A stretch of 32,937 bases of DNA from the NCBI RefSeq assembly GCF_900142545.1, contig NZ_FRBF01000025.1:1-32937 (forward strand). The letters run 5' to 3'. This document shows positions 30,153 to 32,937 of the stretch, piece after piece (positions within the stretch are counted from its first letter, which is position 1; the number at the start of each line of letters is the position of its first letter). The position numbers and the translations under genes were made by a program. The notes under the pieces were generated by a model, which saw nothing but the letters and a program-made list of their open reading frames with translations, had not been told where the DNA came from and ran no database searches. Source of the stretch: Fibrobacter sp. UWT2. Its GTDB lineage: Bacteria > Fibrobacterota > Fibrobacteria > Fibrobacterales > Fibrobacteraceae.

Positions 30153-31889
30153 TTATATTCTTGACATAATCCGAACATACAAACAAAACACAAGTGCAAT
30201 TGGATAATAACCTATTGCCAAGGCGGGGTGGTTCACGAGTTTTCGTTGGACCTTGCAAAACATTCCTAAATAGCGATCCGGATGCAAGAACAATTCAATG
30301 ACATTTATTTTTACGTCCTTAATAGTTTTGTCTTTTTGCTTTCCCGTAGAACAATTGTCAAAGCGATTCTTATCCAATTCATTTAACCATTCGCATCGTT
30401 CTTTTGAATTAAAGACAACCGATTTTAGAACTATCCGGGCACACTGTTTTAGAGGGACTTCATTATTTCCCAACCACGCACACAGACCTTTGAAATGCAA
30501 CAACATCCGTTCCTGCATTTCACGGATATATTTGTCATATAAATATTCTTCTTTTTCATTAGTTTTCAAGCGAGCCCTCACTATCCCAGACTCTTCATAA
30601 TACGAGTCAACAGAACCATGAGGTGCCGTAAGAATCTGTTCATACATGGAACAATTTGTACACAGCACTCCATAGTAGGCCGTATTTGGCGCATTTTCGC
30701 CCATATCAAAAAGCAACCCCTTTCTCACACATTGATTCGGAATATTCATTTTCTCTTTTCGTCTTGAACCAATGTAGAAACCAACTGTATTCCACCCCGA
30801 AATAGAAGCTATAGTTTGTTGAGAATGGTTATACCAGCCTTCATCAACTATAAACAAGGTGTCTCCGCTTTTAAACGATTGCAAATATTTTAGCAACAAG
30901 TCCTTTGATTCTTCATCATCTCTCGCTGCAAAGCACACTTTTCTAGAATTTAAACAATATGCACTTTCAATTCGTTCGCATTCAGGGACTACATTTTTTT
31001 GATACACATCAAAAAGTTCCTGTAACAAATACCCACCTCTGCTCAAGAACGCCAGTTTATGCGCATTGTTTCTTTTCGCCTCTGAAAACAGTCTCTGTAT
31101 AAAAGCGAACAAGACTACGGAATACTCTTCGAAGCACGAATTTTTATAGAGCCAATTTGATTTTTTCGATACAATCTTCTTGGAATAATCCCATTTAAAT
31201 CGTTTACTCAAATTAGTATATATTTTATGACGAATCGGGAAATACCTAACGGCAGCAACACCTTGCTTTTTCGCCGACAGGACATCATCCCTTTTACTAT
31301 CACCGAGCATCACTACATTTTTGGGGTCAACATTTATTTTTTCAAGGACATACTTATAAAGCGCCCCCGTTCTTTTACTGGCATTGCACTCCGAGGAAAT
31401 AAAGACGCCATCAAAAAGATTGCTTACCCCTAGCGATTTAAAGAAAGAATCATAGGCTTTTTGGGGCATATAGAAGTCAGACACCAAATAGACCTTCTTG
31501 CCTTTCTGCTTCAGTAGATAAAGTGCGTCAACAACTTTTTTATTCGGATACTGACAACCCAATTCGATTGATTCATCAACCGAGTAACTTAAATTCAAAA
31601 ATTGCTCAAATTCTACATGCCCCTCTAAACGAGCTAAACTATAAATTTCTGAAACCAAGTTTCTATACGGCGGCTCATCAAATTCCTTTCGAAGATTCAA
31701 CAGGGCTTTTTTTCGATAAAACGCCAAGCTGCTTTCATCAACACAATTAGGTTCCACGTTTAATTTCGCAAGAAGTCTTCTAGCCCACAACCTATATATC
31801 TGATGAGAATGTATATATCGAAAAACCAGCGTATCGAAATAATCAACGAATACCACATCGTAGGGAAGGAGTTTTTTCAACAGATTCAT
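30153..31889 (-). CDS. Large HAD-superfamily protein of a surface-polysaccharide type
   Basis: The 578-residue protein begins with a HAD domain (residues 1-220): VDYFDTLVF with Asp16 as nucleophile, VSDFYMP as motif II, a Lys in SECNASKRTGAL, and MLGDSKRDD as motif III. At the +2 position of motif I there is Phe18 instead of the usual Asp, as in some HAD branches. Residues about 250-578 carry a second domain with AFLSRGGYLLQEL and VDEGW, a pattern seen in proteins coded in polysaccharide loci; its role is not known. Its ATG overlaps the stop of GH5 (ATGA). Base composition is AT-rich. Confidence 0.7.
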   Translation of the reverse strand: MNLLKKLLPYDVVFVDYFDTLVFRYIHSHQIYRLWARRLLAKLNVEPNCVDESSLAFYRKKALLNLRKEFDEPPYRNLVSEIYSLARLEGHVEFEQFLNLSYSVDESIELGCQYPNKKVVDALYLLKQKGKKVYLVSDFYMPQKAYDSFFKSLGVSNLFDGVFISSECNASKRTGALYKYVLEKINVDPKNVVMLGDSKRDDVLSAKKQGVAAVRYFPIRHKIYTNLSKRFKWDYSKKIVSKKSNWLYKNSCFEEYSVVLFAFIQRLFSEAKRNNAHKLAFLSRGGYLLQELFDVYQKNVVPECERIESAYCLNSRKVCFAARDDEESKDLLLKYLQSFKSGDTLFIVDEGWYNHSQQTIASISGWNTVGFYIGSRRKEKMNIPNQCVRKGLLFDMGENAPNTAYYGVLCTNCSMYEQILTAPHGSVDSYYEESGIVRARLKTNEKEEYLYDKYIREMQERMLLHFKGLCAWLGNNEVPLKQCARIVLKSVVFNSKERCEWLNELDKNRFDNCSTGKQKDKTIKDVKINVIELFLHPDRYLGMFCKVQRKLVNHPALAIGYYPIALVFCLYVRIMSRI

Positions 31890-32842
31890 TTTACGCTTCC
31901 TTTTAATATTTTCATTAATTGAGAATCTATTGTCTGATCATAATTCCAAATTCCAAAACCAGCACCATTCATTCCCCAGAAAGTATAAGAAATATTGTAT
32001 TCATCAAACAACGAAACAAGATCTTCAAGCCAACGTTTGCGCGCATCTAAATCAGGTACATTTCGTCGACAGCCAATTTCCCCTACATTCAAGGGGATTC
32101 CATATTTCTTGGCAACTTTTACGGCATTAGCAATTTCCGCTCTTATTGTTTTCTTGTCATATGTAGACAAGCCATATTTCAACTTTTGTTTTAAAGAATC
32201 AGGAAGTCGCCTATAAGAACTATCAGGAATCGTCTGCCCCGGATAGACGGCAGGGCCGTCATAATACTTTAATTCGGTCCACGACGCCTTGTAATGGGTA
32301 AGTACGGAAGGTTGATAGAAATGGAAAGACAGAATCAGCTTTTTGTCGTTTTGGGGAATTTTCAGATACTTAAAAGTCCACAATTGGTTGCCCCGATTCG
32401 ACCCAATCACAAGAAAACGATCCTTCTCTTTTTGACGAATCTGTTTAATCCATTTTGCGACCAGTTTATTCCATTTATCATGTTCATTGATTGGCGCTGC
32501 AGGCTCATTCAAGCATTCATAAGCCAGGGAATCTACTGAATATTTAGAGAATTCCTGTTGTAATTTTGACCAAACATTCAAAAAATGCTGTTCGGCAGAT
32601 GAATCTGAAAAAAGAATATTTTTCTCATTCAAGAAAAAATGAACCCTAGAACGATGAAGGTCTAAAACAACCTTCAAACCTTTTCCAATCGCATAATCTA
32701 TACGATCTTGCAACAAAGTGAATTCGGCGTTTCGGTACGCCAAGCTGTCATCAAACAATACGGTTTCATTAACAGGTATACGAATATGGTCAAAGCCCAA
32801 CGAGCAAAGCAAATCAATCTTAGAATGAGAAAAAAGAGTATC
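31886..32842 (-). CDS. GH5 cellulase-like protein, 5' end cut by the repeat
   Basis: The readable part shows a GH5 barrel: LGFDHIRIPVNE, ECLNEPAAP with the acid/base Glu, LILSFHFYQP with catalytic His and Tyr, NVGEIGCRR with the nucleophile Glu, and FWGMNGAGFGIW. GH5 enzymes cut beta-1,4-glucans such as cellulose. In-frame coding continues upstream to the edge of the terminal repeat (DTLFSHSKIDLLCS) but a stop lies inside the repeat at 32861-32863. The usual N-terminus with a signal peptide and the 'GxNISHW' block is therefore missing. A TTG at 32812 could be used but would cut into the barrel. The gene overlaps the HAD gene by four bases. Confidence 0.8.
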   Translation of the reverse strand, partial: DTLFSHSKIDLLCSLGFDHIRIPVNETVLFDDSLAYRNAEFTLLQDRIDYAIGKGLKVVLDLHRSRVHFFLNEKNILFSDSSAEQHFLNVWSKLQQEFSKYSVDSLAYECLNEPAAPINEHDKWNKLVAKWIKQIRQKEKDRFLVIGSNRGNQLWTFKYLKIPQNDKKLILSFHFYQPSVLTHYKASWTELKYYDGPAVYPGQTIPDSSYRRLPDSLKQKLKYGLSTYDKKTIRAEIANAVKVAKKYGIPLNVGEIGCRRNVPDLDARKRWLEDLVSLFDEYNISYTFWGMNGAGFGIWNYDQTIDSQLMKILKGSVK

Positions 32843-32933
32843 TAGTTGACCCTTAAAAAGTCACTTCGCGAGCGCAGGATAAGGAGGTTCGCCGTTTTTA
32901 TTCACCCCTTCCCGGCAAAGGAAGCAACAGTAT
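32843..32933. repeat. 91-bp terminal inverted repeat, right copy
   Basis: Exact reverse complement of positions 1-91. Four further bases follow to the window end. It truncates the GH5 gene. Read outward it starts TTGACCC and carries AAGGAGG, but no start codon follows at a useful distance. Confidence 0.9.
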
Positions 32934-32937
32934 AGCC

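Overview
The window looks like a contig from a Fibrobacter-like bacterium (FCB group). The inference rests on four things: a TIGR02147-type regulator (a family first defined as a large Fibrobacter succinogenes paralogue set) fused in an operon to a LamG lipoprotein; two CotH-kinase lipoproteins; GH5 and GH3 glycoside hydrolases with an orphan prepilin; and TAnnTTTG promoter boxes of the Bacteroidetes/FCB kind. No rRNA or tRNA is present. Both window ends carry the same 91-bp sequence in inverted orientation, so the ends probably sit in a dispersed repeat where assembly stopped.

Layout: 0.2-2.2 kb holds an Rpn/PD-(D/E)XK nuclease-transposase gene (-) and a type IV prepilin-like gene (+). 2.2-4.1 kb is a tight + operon: HIT hydrolase, recO, panB. 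4.1-5.6 kb is AT-rich, with two consensus TTGACA-N17-TATATT promoters, a NYN-domain nuclease gene and an H1-like (KKPAA)n basic protein. 5.6-8.5 kb is a + run: unknown acidic protein, Ppx/GppA, RsuA/RluB-type pseudouridine synthase, ApaH-like phosphatase. 8.5-10.7 kb has divergent MORN-repeat protein and B12-binding radical SAM genes. 10.9-12.9 kb is argB-argD (-). Then come a ferredoxin (+), the TIGR02147-LamG lipoprotein pair (-) and tex (-). 18.4-19.7 kb is a queuosine module: TAnnTTTG promoter, preQ1-I-like riboswitch, queF and a VUT/YhhQ-type transporter. 19.7-26 kb holds sstT (-), GT2 glycosyltransferase, topB with an H1-like tail, and a GH3 enzyme. 26-27.3 kb has a frameshifted DEDDh exonuclease and a small exported protein (-). 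27.4-32.9 kb has two CotH lipoproteins (+) facing an AT-rich GH5-HAD operon (-) whose GH5 gene is cut by the terminal repeat.

Two cross-cutting signals are not explained by the genes. First, a family of ~24-nt hairpins followed by GAC sits in several intergenic regions; its arms vary by compensatory base pairs, and two tandem copies lie in frame inside the 3' end of a protein gene. Second, TAnnTTTG boxes lie only 4-6 nt before several start codons, which predicts leaderless or nearly leaderless mRNAs. A related 20-nt start element (16 identical bases ending in AAGGG, one variable base, ATG) precedes both the TIGR02147 gene and the first CotH gene.

All functional names come from motifs read by eye; no database search was run.
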